Below are positions 10,193-20,329 of a stretch of DNA of 64,000 nt, one piece after another; within the stretch, counting starts at the first letter, position 1; each line of letters starts with the position of its first letter. This DNA is from Dipteris shenzhenensis. Lineage: Eukaryota > Polypodiophyta > Polypodiopsida > Gleicheniales. The stretch lies in NCBI GenBank assembly GCA_047967505.1, contig CM106538.1. One strand, given 5' to 3'. The notes under the pieces were generated by a model. That model was given only the letters and a program-made list of their open reading frames with translations, was not told the DNA's origin and ran no database searches. Made by a program: the position numbers and the translations under genes.

Positions 10193-11994
10193 CTAGTAGA
10201 TGTAGTGTATGCTATGGAATGGTTCGTCAAGTAAGCATAGGACTCTTTCGGAGAGAATGTTTCTAGAGGGCATGTTGCTCCACACATGGCCTAAGTGTGA
10301 CCTGTAAATGGTGGTTGGCTTTTGAAAGTGCATTTTGAGGTCAAACATCCACATCATTGTTTCTAGATTGGTTGATTCCGGTGAATTTTTTCCCATGTAT
10401 ATGTGAACGTCGCCTACTAGTATTGTCAAGGAGTTTGTATCGATTGTGTTTATGGAGTGTTTATGAGTATGTTTTGAAGGTAGGTTATGAACATATTGTA
10501 TCTTAGAGATGGTGGCCTATATATATTAAAAATGGATAGCCTTTGTTCATTTATAGTTGTTTTGATGGTTGTGATTTTCACCCCTTGTTCTACGTACATA
10601 ATGACACTGTTTACTGCAAGTCTTTTTTTCAGTAGCATGCATTTCCCAAAGTGTGTGTAATCTTCAACCACATCAAGGGCCCTACCACAATGTATGGGCA
10701 GGGGTTTCGTGTTCTTGTTTCTTGTAGGCATATGACATCGGAATCCATTACTTGTGTTGTTTGGTTAATGTTGCAAATGTACTTTGGGAGTGATCTTGTG
10801 TTCAAGGATGTAACTAGCAATTTGTAGCTTCCCTTTCTTTTTAAAAGCAATTGGGCCAATGTTGTCCAAGATTTTTCAGTGAACTTGTTCATTTCATTCT
10901 TCACATCATTCTCAACTTGGAAAAATTTATCATTCTGAACTGGTTTCAACAAGTATAAATTTTCAATTTCCTTGACACGTGTATGCCAAGCCATGTTCAC
11001 ATACTCCTTTTGGGAAAATGCAAGCCTTTGTAACGTTAGTCCTTGTGCTCGATGTATTGTTCTTGTTGTTGCTGGTTGAATATGGAATTGTTCTCGAGTA
11101 GAATGCATGTTTTTTATGGCCTTATCTTCACTTGTTTTGAAATTCCACATGGGGGTGTCCATTCTAGTTTAATATATTCTTTATCAGCATTATTGATGTT
11201 ATCTATTTGAGCTTGTATCCAATCTCTTTTAAAGAAATAGTATCCAAACTATGTCCTTCCCCATGTAGATTGACGTTGTCATGAAAATTCCATCAATGCC
11301 ATTGACCATTCCATCTTGTGATTGAAATTCCCTAAAATATAACTCCACTAGCATACCTTCTTTTATTTCAATTTTGGTATGTAGGTCACATGTGTTTTTC
11401 GAATCATCTAGCATTTTCCCCTTGTTGTATGTTGTTTGAGAGAAGTCATCTATTGCTATGAGCACATGTTTTCATCCCGTGCAAAGTTGCGTGCATTTTC
11501 TAAAGGAGTTGAGGGCGTCGATGAATCTGCTCTTGCTTTGATGCATGGTTGACTTCAATTCGTAGCATTTCAGCTTTGTGTGCCAATATGTATTGGCAAG
11601 ACACTCCAATTCATTATCATGCATGTTGAAAACCCAAGAGTCTTTGATTGGTTTTGCTTGGTAGAAATCTCCACATGTAATGAAGGATTACCAAAAAGCG
11701 AGCAATAAAAAATAATAAAATATTTATAAATACTCCATTTGAGTAGCAAAAAATAATAACTTATTCAAAAGTCCATATGTTTCCTCAATGCTAGAAGGTT
11801 AAATATGCATGTAACTTTAAAGTCAGTAACACTAATTTCACATCATCCATGAGGCAATTTGTATGTTTAATTTCCAAGTCATTGTTTGTATCAAAGACAG
11901 ACCCTACTGCAATCAAGTTCTCTCTTTCCACTAGAGTAATTGAGATCATCAATGCAACCTTCCACACAAGGGTCTTTCCAAGGACTCCTTGCAT
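10193..11994 (-). pseudogene. Helitron2/Helentron-like PIF1 helicase plus EEP endonuclease relic
   Basis: Read on the minus strand in shifting frames, the order is: a degenerate Walker A (QGVLGKTLVW, ~11965-11994); helicase motif GDFYQ with KPIKDSW (~11640-11672), continuing FKCYEL-like KCYELKSTMHQ and FIDALN; then GMLVELYFRE with GMVNGIDGIF (~11300-11375); and motif VI IHRAQGLTLQRL with a relic of the VALSR...LYLLKP block (~10950-11060). An EEP domain follows at once: SLNTRSLPKY, then DSDVICLQET (~10710-10745, catalytic Glu), IYRPPSLRYN, VGDVHIYMG (~10400-10430, normally GDFN) and HVWSNMP (~10275-10300, normally DHVWSN). PIF1 helicases unwind DNA in rolling-circle Helitrons, and a C-terminal EEP domain marks the Helitron2/Helentron branch. 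Several stops and frameshifts and lost EEP catalytic residues show it is dead. I found no Rep (HUH) motif upstream. Confidence 0.72.
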
Positions 11995-12204
11995 GGATTA
12001 GTCTAGATTCCATACATATGTAAATGCTTAGCTTTTTTAACTCTATTCACTCTTGGAACAAAACCCATGTTTCTTTGTTACTGCAAAAATATCCTTTCCT
12101 AATGATTTACTCTTACCTCCGACTAATCTTACCAATGCAACAAATTGACCACAATTTCAAATTTTGGTGCATTAAAGTTTACTAAATGGTACACAAAGAC
12201 ATGA

Positions 12205-12492
12205 TAATCATCTAAAGTACGCCTTGCCATTTGATTTGATATGTAACATGACCCCGTTTAGACTTGTAAATCAAAAGATACAGGGATGTGAAAATGTCAT
12301 CTTTTGGGCCAAAACAACGCGCTCCCTGTTTTGGCCCAAAAGAGGGCATTTTTACATCCCTATATTTTTGCAAGATGTCAACATTTGATTGTTTTGGCCC
12401 AAAAGATGAGTTTTTAACACCTTTTGATTGTCAAATATAAATGGCATAATGTTACATATCAAATCAAATGACAAGGCATGATTTAGATGCCT
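12205..12492. repeat. imperfect palindrome (inverted arms ~130 bp)
   Basis: The left arm contains GCCATTTGATTTGATATGTA and the right arm its reverse complement near 12453-12478. Inside, TTTTGGGCCAAAACA (12302) pairs with TTTTGGCCCAAAAG (12331 and again 12390). The two arms could fold into a long hairpin centred near 12345. This is foldback or MITE-like structure. Confidence 0.7.
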
Positions 12493-12950
12493 TTTTTCAC
12501 AACTGCTAAAAAAATTATGTGTATTAGAATATGAATTTTATGAAATTCTGTCCAATTTCTTGTACCAAATTTAAAGCAAGGTTTTCCATAATAGGGAGCG
12601 AGAAGACACTGTCTATTTTGGGGAAAAAAAACCAAATTTTAACATCCTCTACCTTTTAATTGCACTCTGGGGATCACTCTTCATAAACCCATAAAGCATG
12701 TGCAAGCAAGCATGTGTTGAAAATTACCCCTTTTCTTACATCTTTACATTTTCTCATATAAATGGTTAAACCCTTGTATGTGTTTACAATTTCAATCTTA
12801 AAATTGTGATACTCCTTCATAAATCTACATATAAAAATTACATTATGTCCCCCCACTAAAACATAGCCCTCAATGCACTAAAGTGCTATGTTAAATGTTT
12901 TTGAGTGACCCCCCAGGGTAATAGTCAAACCCAAATGGGGTCATGTTACA
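12242..12950. mobile_element. possible TIR element
   Basis: The left end TGTAACATGACCCCGTTT matches the reverse complement of the right end, TGTAACATGACCCCATTT. Both sides are flanked by ATA. The 709-bp interior has no transposase. It overlaps the palindrome at 12205-12492, which may be a secondary fold or a nested copy. The superfamily is not assignable, and the 3-bp flank could be chance. Confidence 0.4.
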
Positions 12951-13139
12951 ATAGTCCTTAATTTTAGACTACTCAATTCCTTAATTGCCAAACCCTTTTG
13001 AATACTTTCTACTTCAACCAATTATTTTATAGAAAACTTAGATTCTTTCTTTGCTTGCTTGATTTTCCAACCACTTCAACTAATTGTCGCTCGCTTTTTT
13101 GGGCTTGCTCGCTTTTTCTCATTACAAAAATTTTGGACT

Positions 13140-14087
13140 AAAAAAGAGACCCTTTGGAGAATGCCTTGCTGTAATTTTCTAGTCATGATGTCATTCTGCT
13201 TTTTATAGTAGTCTTTAACCATCTGACCCATTTTACCATTGTAATAGCATTCAACATTGCTGTTTGCATTTTGGCCTCTCTGCCATCCACCACAACCTCT
13301 TTGGCTCCCCTTGCCTCTAAGGTTACCACGTCCTCCTCCATAGGACTGGTTTTCTTGAATTTGCTACATATTTTGATTTCTGTCACGGCCTCCAGATCGG
13401 CCTGCTCTACCTCTGCCTCTACCTCTTCTAACATTTAAGTAGAAGATAGTTTCTTTTGAAGTTCCTCCTGAAGAAGATGCACCACCATTTCTTTACTCTT
13501 CAGAAATTAGAAGAGCAATCAACTCCCCAAAATCAGGAAAATTCTCACGAACGGCAATGGATGTCCGGATTTGTGCATAATCCTTTCCTAGACCATTCAA
13601 GGTCATTGAAACTAAATCATCATCTTCCACTGGCGACCCAATGGAAGCAAGTGCATTCGCAATCTTCTTCACCTTCATGTGGTAGTCATTGCTCATATTT
13701 TCTCTCTGCACATTATGCAACTCTTGCTTGAGCTGCATTTTCCTGACTTGCGTATTTGTGCTATACATTTTTGTCAAAGTATCCCATGCCTCATTCGGCG
13801 TGCTTGCATCTTGAATATGCACAATCATAGAATCTGAAATACTGATAGACAGCCGATACATAACTTTTCTGGCTCTCTCATGCTAGCCTTTAAATGCCTG
13901 CAACTCCTGTTGATTGGGAACATTAGGAATAACTGGTTCTTGTTCAGCTCCTGTAATGAACTCCCAATAGCCTTTTCCCTTAAGGAAATTCGTCATTCCA
14001 AACTTCCATGCTTGCAAGTTGTTCTTGTCAAGATTTTCAATGACTATTTGTGAAAGAGCATCAAACGCCATTACAAAACACTGTAAA
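13140..14087 (-). pseudogene. copia gag (element C), broken
   Basis: Starts MAFDALSQIVIENLDKNN (ATG at 14087) and shows the copia UBN2-type Gag fold: YWEFITGAE, DAWDTL-like NEAWDTLTKMY, MTLNGLGKDY and LIALLISEE. A TAG (13882-13884) interrupts the frame after LQAFKG, and another stop follows LISEE. A basic RGRGRAGR stretch leads to the zinc-knuckle site (about 13197-13240), which reads CYYNGKMGQMVKDY. Of the expected CX2CX4HX4C residues only the first Cys remains. Gag would form the particle that packages element RNA. Nothing of pol follows; the element is cut off near 13140. Leader, PBS and LTR lie upstream at 14088-14860. Confidence 0.8.
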
Positions 14088-14557
14088 AGTATTCTATCAG
14101 TGCACAAAACACAACTTCTGCCTCACAAGAGCAAATCTGCGAAACTGATGAAAGTGGTATTTGACCACACATTCACTTCCTAGTGATGATTTTTCATCAA
14201 CAGGCAATAGGAATGATTTTGTCACTCCCAATATCTCTGCGCACATGCATACGATGCAATTTCTATGGCAACTTTCACCGACCTGCAGAACAGTGGTCAC
14301 ATAGCAAAAACAGGGCACTTTCCTGAGTGCCTATAGAAAAATTCCGCCACCAAAATGGGCCCTGAAATGGCCTCGAATCAAAAAAATAATCTCGCCACAC
14401 CGCGAAGGGCGTCCCAATTTGAGACAATGCACTCTTGCACTTTCCGGCTGTGCTACCTGTAGAGATTTTCTCCCAAACTTGAAAAAGGAAAGCAACACTG
14501 ATCCTCTTACCAAGACACCGCAAACATGGTTTACTTTCTTGAGCTTCTTACCATGAA

Positions 14558-14573
14558 CCGAGCTCTAATACCA
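14558..14573 (-). other. primer binding site of copia C
   Basis: TGGTATTAGAGCT on the minus strand is complementary to the 3' end of plant initiator-Met tRNA (usual form TGGTATCAGAGC). It abuts the LTR end CTTCACA. Confidence 0.8.
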
Positions 14574-14860
14574 TGTGAAGAGAGTGGGAGAGAAGGAAGG
14601 AGTCTCACTTGTAGCTTTCTCACATACAATTGGGGGAATACACACAAAGGTGGAGGCTGAAAACAATTTTCCTCTTCTTAGTTGTGAAAGCCAAAAGAAC
14701 TCTAAGTACAAAAGAGTAGGTGAACCCTATATGTGGGTCTCAAACCAAACTGATCTAACTAAGGTGGCATACTAACTAAGCCACTAACTAGAGTACATAA
14801 AGATAGCTGTCATCCAGCTATTATTCATGGGTAGTATACCAACCGCATCTGCAGCTAACA
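14574..14860 (-). repeat. 5' LTR of copia C (287 bp)
   Basis: On the minus strand it begins TGTTAGCTGCAGATGC and ends CTCTTCACA directly before the PBS. These TG...CA ends give a normal small copia LTR carrying promoter and polyadenylation signals. No matching 3' LTR exists lower in the window, so the element is truncated. It sits inside the gypsy gag relic at 14862-15440. Confidence 0.75.
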
Positions 14861-14861
14861 A

Positions 14862-15445
14862 GTCAGTGACATAAACGCACAACGGTCACCCTGGCATATC
14901 ACGAGTGGAGCTCGATATCTCAACAGATATGGCACCACAACCTTGGCAGTGGATTTGCTTGTGCAATGATTCTAGCTCTTAGGACCAGGCACTCATTTGC
15001 TGAATGATTGGCCATGCAGTGTGGACACCAGACATTTTCTCGTCGTGGATATGTCTGAGTTGGCAGCTAAGACAAGTGAAGTTTTTGTTCCATGGCCTGC
15101 ATCACGTCTTCTTTTAGCTTCATGGTCATGGCCTCTAGGCGATCTTCATTTGATGTTTCGGTAGTGGACTTGGATTTGCCCTTTTTAGAGCGCTTTTATC
15201 TCGTGCACTAGATCTGCCATCATCACTGCTAGTGTCAGAGTCAGTCATGCCATCCTCAATGCCAATGGCTGCAGCATAAGCAGCACTGAATGTTTCATAG
15301 CTGCTAGTCTTTTTCATATCCTTTCGAATTTTCTTCCTTAGTCCCGCAATGAACCAGGCCATCAGGTACTTTGCATCGGGGCGTGGGTCACATTTGGCGA
15401 TTAGTCTTTTCATCTTGCCTAGATACGTGTGTACATCTTCTCAAT
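14862..15445 (-). pseudogene. gypsy-like gag relic (element G1)
   Basis: The minus-strand frame 15413-15135 reads CDPRPDAKYLMAWFIAGLRK then KIRKDMK, the late part of a retrotrans_gag domain. An acidic/serine linker follows. In another frame a zinc knuckle WCPHCMANHSANEC lies at about 14995-15036. Gypsy Gag forms the particle and binds RNA. The first half of Gag is missing: the LTR-like segment at 15446 joins directly to mid-gag. Copia C has landed at the downstream side. At least one frameshift separates capsid and knuckle. Confidence 0.7.
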
Positions 15446-17154
15446 GACCATCATGTTAATAATGTGCCTAAGATTTTTCTACATGTGTAGGGAAATGTGC
15501 CGGTGTAGACGGATCATCAATCGGAGGTCTAAAGATACGAGCGAATTAGTGCGAAATGAGGCCCGCACAGGGGTGTGAATGAGCAAGTGCTAGGGGTGCC
15601 AAAATGGTGTGCAATGGGCTGAAAAAATGCCCCATAGTGTGGTGTTTTTGTGTGTGAAATTTTGGTTCAAACGGGGTCCAGTTTGGGTCCCAAACGGGCG
15701 CGATACGAAGTGTTGAAGTAGGGGTAAAATTGGCCTTTTAAGGGGAGGCCTTGGTCTTAAGGTTGGTGTGAATGGACTTTAGTCCAACTGGGGGGTTTGA
15801 ACCAAGTAAATTTCAGTAAGTCTAACTAGCCTATAACCCCCTAACTACTTTCACTAACTAGAGTTGGTCTACTAACTGAAGGTTAGTTAAGCTAACCTAG
15901 CTGTTAGTAACTAACTCTAGAGTTAACCTAACTAACCTAGGTAAAGTCAAATGTAACCTAAGTTAAACTAGCCTAGCCTAGGTTAAACCTAACTAGGGTT
16001 AGATATAGGATTAGGGTAGGTTTTTTTTATTTTTTAAAAAGATAATAATTAATTTAAATTAAATTTTCTCTTTTTTTTAAAAAAAATTCGGGGAAGGGGG
16101 CATCGCGCTGCAGCCAATGGGAGGCATCTAAGAGGGGGGGTTGAACAGAGGAGGGGAGGGTGGAGTGGACGGGAAGTAGGAGGTGTTGTCGAGGAGGAGG
16201 CCGTGGGTGGATGGTGGAGGGGGAGAGTATGCTAGCGGAGGTGGGGCAGGGGAGGGGCCGATTGCCCTGGTGGGGCAAGCGTTGTCGTTGAGTGGCAGGC
16301 GCCATCACTAGCTACGCTACCCTTGGCGAGCACTACGCGGGTGCCGCTGCAAGGGTGGGCATTGTGGATGCACCACTCGGGTTGGCATAGCAGCTTTGCA
16401 AGGGCTCCTTAGCCCTTGCTTAATATAAGCGCTATAGCCCTTTGTTAGGTGTAGGTTTCTTTCTCTATGTGATGGGATTGTTGAGGACCAATGGATGGTG
16501 GGTGGATGGCTAGGTTACGCTACAAGATGGGCTCGAAGTAACCATGTGAGGATGGTGGTTGATGGAGAGGGAGGAGTGTCTTACATAGGGCTCGAAATGG
16601 GGAAGCAGATGGAGGCAAGATGTGAAAGAAAAAGTATGAGGGGGATGGGTGCTCTTTAATAGGGAAGGAGGGGGAGCAGTGGATTTAGTCAAACACATGT
16701 GTACCTTTGAATTTGTCCACTTTTGAGTAGTCAAATACATGTGCAGCTTTGAATTTATCCACGTTTGACTTGGCATTTAGAACCTTTAATCATTGATTGC
16801 CCATAACTTTTGGTGGTTGTGTCAAAATGTGCTTCCATAAAAAGGAGAAATGTTCAAAATTTCAAGCTCTACACTCTGACAACCATCACATTGTCTAATT
16901 TATTCCTTAAGGTGCTATTTTTCCAGAAACCATGCATTTTCCTAAATTGTTAACGAAGAGTTTCAGCTAGGGTTTTTTTTTTAAAAAAAAAAACTTGAGT
17001 TGGGAAAATTTTAGCTCTCCTAGCTCTTGAGTGATATGTTCATGAAAGTTCGAAGTAGTTTGTTTTTTACACATACCTGTGTATGTTTACTCATTACTTG
17101 AGACACTGAATGGGAGAGGGAGAAGGTGTAAGAGCATGGGGGAAAGAAGAGAGA

Positions 17155-17270
17155 GGAGGGAGGAGGAGGAGGGAGGAGGAGGAGGAGGAGGAGGAGGAGA
17201 AGGGAGGAGGAGGGAGGAGGAGGAGGGAGGAGGGAGGAGGAGGAGGAGAAGGGAGGAGAGGGAGAGGATG
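17155..17270. repeat. (GGA)n purine microsatellite
   Basis: About 115 bases of almost pure GGA/GGAG on the plus strand. The Pro/Ser- and Glu/Gly-rich frames across it are artefacts of the repeat. Confidence 0.9.
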
Positions 17271-17479
17271 GGTTGCAAGGTTGGAGGAGAGGGGAGGAGG
17301 AGTTGCAAGGTTAGGACATGCTTTTGGACATGGAATGTAAGGAAGCATGGACACTTGAGACAATTGCTTGGAATACCAAAGTAGAACTCAACACAATGCC
17401 CCAAAGAGTCTGGGCTTCATTCCATTATGGGGTATTTATACAAGTTGGAGAGCTTCTCTCTCTGCATGTAGGAATTGTA

Positions 17480-17830
17480 AGACATTCTCTCTCTACATGT
17501 AGAACTTGCATATAGAAGTTGCATGTAGGAGTTGCAAGTTGTTTGTAGGAGTTGCATGTTGCATGTAGGAGTTGCATGTAGGACTCGCATGTAGGAGTTG
17601 CATGTAGGACTTGCATGGAGAACTCGCATGTAGAACTCGCATGTAGGAGTTGCATGTAGGACTTGCATGTAGAACTCGCATGTAGAACTCGCATGTAGAA
17701 CTTGCATGTAGAACTCGCATGTAGGACTTGCATGTAGAACTCGCATGTAGAACTCGCATGTAGAACATGCACGTAGGAGTTGCATGTAGAACTCGCATGT
17801 AGAACTTGCATGTGGAACATGCAAGTTGGA
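17480..17830. repeat. minisatellite, 12-13-bp unit GCATGTAGAACTC
   Basis: About 25 tandem units alternate GCATGTAGAACTC, GCATGTAGGAGTT and GCATGTAGGACTT. A related but more degenerate array, inverted, lies at 27560-27845 in the second copy of the family. All three minus-strand frames stay open and encode HASSTC/YMRVL repeats, which is a property of the repeat rather than a gene. Confidence 0.9.
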
Positions 17831-17938
17831 TTTCTAAGAGGGATTATTTCTAGCCTTATGCAAGTACAAGCGGAGCTTTGCCGCTACTCTACACACACAT
17901 TCTGTTCTACCTAAGTCCATGTTGGCACATAGACAACA

Positions 17939-18560
17939 TATTCTTATACAAAGCATCCATTTCTTCATTCATACCAGTTTGTCATTCTGGCTTGTCTACT
18001 GCGTCTTCGAAGTACACTGGTTCTTCTGTAGCCATGATGGTAGTCATAAGAGCATAGTTGGTGGTTTCATCTTGAATTGCTTTGCCTTTTTGAGCATATG
18101 TCAATCTGGCTAGAGGTCTGCTTTCCCTAGTAGACCATCTAAGCTGTTGTGGCTCTACTTGGGGTGTTTTTGGAAATTCTTGCTTTTCTTCATCAACCAT
18201 TTCTATAGATGACTGTGAAATTGGTGCGTCTATCTCCTATGTGTTTGAGGCTTTTCATTCTGATTCCTCATCGAAGATTATATTTTCGGAGATAATAACC
18301 TTGTGGTTGATGGGATCATATAACTTGTATGCTTTGCTTTCTTCACTGAAGCTAGCCATGATGCATTTGCATGACTTTGCATCCAATTTCTTGTGAGATG
18401 ATCATCATGTATGTGGGCATATTCTGTGCAACCAAATATGTGGAGATGCCCAATGTGTGGCTTGTGTCTAGTGAATGCTTCATAAGGAGCCATACCCTAT
18501 ATCTTGACCTCTAGCCTGAGCTGTAGTGAAGTATGGATGGCCAATTCATCGAGGAGATGT
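17939..18560 (-). pseudogene. copia pol fragment (B family, copy 1)
   Basis: Minus-strand pieces include MAPYEAFTRHKPHIGHLHIF (C-terminal part of integrase, ~18440-18493) and the linker to reverse transcriptase (RWSTRESRPLARLTYAQKGK, ~18080-18150; ATEEPVYFEDAVDKPE, ~17985-18030). The same stretch recurs in direct orientation at 25140-25830, about 90% alike. The element G1 begins exactly at 17938, within this pol sequence, so G1 inserted into or recombined with it. Only about 620 bp remain. Confidence 0.75.
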
Positions 18561-20329
18561 CTCAGGATCTTTTGTGTCAGACATCTGCCTCCATGAACAT
18601 GCTATAAGAATTCAATGCTCCCGTAATGTGCCATCTTCCTCCATGCATTGGGTGCGACTCAATACCAGTTGCCACCTTCAACAATTGCGCAGATAACCTA
18701 CTGCAAATTATGAATCCATTGGTGCAAATTTCCAATAGTGAATCGAATTCTACCACGGGCACTCTTAGCATTAGACATTTGTTGCACAGACTGGAGCGTT
18801 TGAACATCACCGCACAATACTTGGATTTGCTACTATAGACATTGGATGCTCTCCCTTTTTGAAATCGGTGGCACCTCACTTCGCATCACAGAATGCGCAT
18901 TGTCACCGTCGTACTTGCATGGAGAATCCATTCTCGTTCTTGCCGCATTTCTCATAATCAACGTGCCCAATTGATTTGCAGAATTGCCAGTGTAATAGGT
19001 AGTGACATATTCAGAAAAACTACCTATTAGAATAAATAGAGGGCCATTGAAAACATAGTAAGAACTTCTAACAACAGACAATTGAATTCGGAATTCAAAA
19101 ACAAGCAAAGATCAAAATGAGTAATACTGCTTGATTTCCATGTCATTACTATTCGAATCTAGTACATAAAATAGGAAACATGATCAAAACTAGACAAAAT
19201 GATGATCTGTAACATAGAGAAGATTTCCTCATTCGGAACATCTGAACTTTTGAATCAAGATGCATTAGCAAAACTAGTCCTTTGTTTATATATCAATTGT
19301 AACCTCTAGCATACACGCTCTAGGAGTGGTTGCCTTCTAACTACCCCTACTAAGGTTTTGTATAGTCCTATTATTACTTAGCAAAATAGATATATCACAA
19401 ACACCCACGTGGCACTTGTCCACAATTAGCCAATCAAAGAGTTGAATGTGGGTGTGGAGAAAAATAAAACAAAGTCAATGAAGAGTTGTAAAAAGAGCTC
19501 ATCAATATAGCACACTAAGTATTTTGAGAATTCAATGACATATTTGCTTCAGAATACACAGGTCTAAGGAGGATATCTCCTTCAATATCTGACCACCCAA
19601 AGTCCTCCAATTATAGATATGAAACCCATAAAGTGGCAATGATATGAGTCTCAACTACACCAAATCGGTAGATTACCAAGCACTGAATACATCAACCATT
19701 ATGCCCCCTATCTTCCCCATTCGTTGACATATCCTATCTAAAATGGCACTGCACAAAATGTATTCCATCATAGATGCATGCACAAGAAAGAGAGAATGTC
19801 ATTTGAGTGGGAGCAATGAGCGGTTCATAGGTATTTACAATGTATTGTGTTGTGATATGAGCTAAATTTTTTCTATTTATGAAAGAAATGAGAGTCAACA
19901 CACTCGCATTAGCTAGCAAGAGAACATGAATTAGAGTATGCATAAAGTCTTGATGGAGCTAGATGGAGCTCATCAACAAAATGAATTTTCAACCCTCCCA
20001 AAGCAAGGACATCCACTAAGCATGAATTCAGTGGAGAAATTCCTGTGCCATTGCACCAACCAAGCTTCCTCTAAGAAGTTGGCAAGTCCTTCATAAGAGA
20101 CTTGTTATGGAGATCGATCTGAGCATCATATTTTGTAGTTAAAGAAGTCAAAAGCCCTAGGAAGATATGCCTTGCACAAATAAGCAAACCTAATTTAACC
20201 AACCACCTTTCAATTAACCAAATTAATTTACTCAAGAAAAGCAATGGAATTTTCAAATAAATCTAATCAAACTACAAATACATTCCAATTAAAAAGATAT
20301 ACATTATCTTATTTATATTTATTGCCTAT
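18561..20329. other. no gene recognised
   Basis: A 100-residue minus frame (18577-18879) and others match nothing I know. They may be an extension of the adjacent copia fragment. The stretch 19140-20330 is AT-rich and featureless to my reading. Confidence 0.45.

Larger units (their letters stand above)
11995..13140. other. non-coding DNA upstream of the helicase relic
   Basis: AT-rich. It contains the inverted-repeat element described separately. A 60-residue minus frame (12674-12856) has no recognisable domain. The HUH Rep domain expected upstream of a Helitron helicase was looked for and not seen. Confidence 0.5.
15446..17938 (-). repeat. long LTR-like region of gypsy-like G1 (~2.5 kb)
   Basis: On the minus strand it starts TGTTGTCTATGTGCCAACAT at 17938 and runs to the gag relic. 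In order it holds a GCATGTAGAACTC minisatellite, a TATA box (TTGTATAAATACC, about 17429-17446), a purine-rich (GGA)n block, a GC-rich block (16085-16400) and a TAACCTAG-rich segment. 15446-16020 matches 29215-29737 in inverted orientation and 17820-17935 matches 27443-27565 inverted, so it is a repeat family. The position upstream of gag and the TATA box support an LTR. The gag-side boundary has no obvious PBS. Confidence 0.5.

Noticed and set aside
17079-17404. Gly/Glu- and Pro-rich frames
   Set aside because: Result of the (GGA)n run inside the LTR-like region.
17417-17824. Three overlapping Cys-containing repeat proteins on the minus strand
   Set aside because: Every frame of a 12-13-bp minisatellite is open; no start context, no homology.
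17480-17830. CRISPR-like array
   Set aside because: Units are contiguous with no unique spacers, and the genome is eukaryotic.
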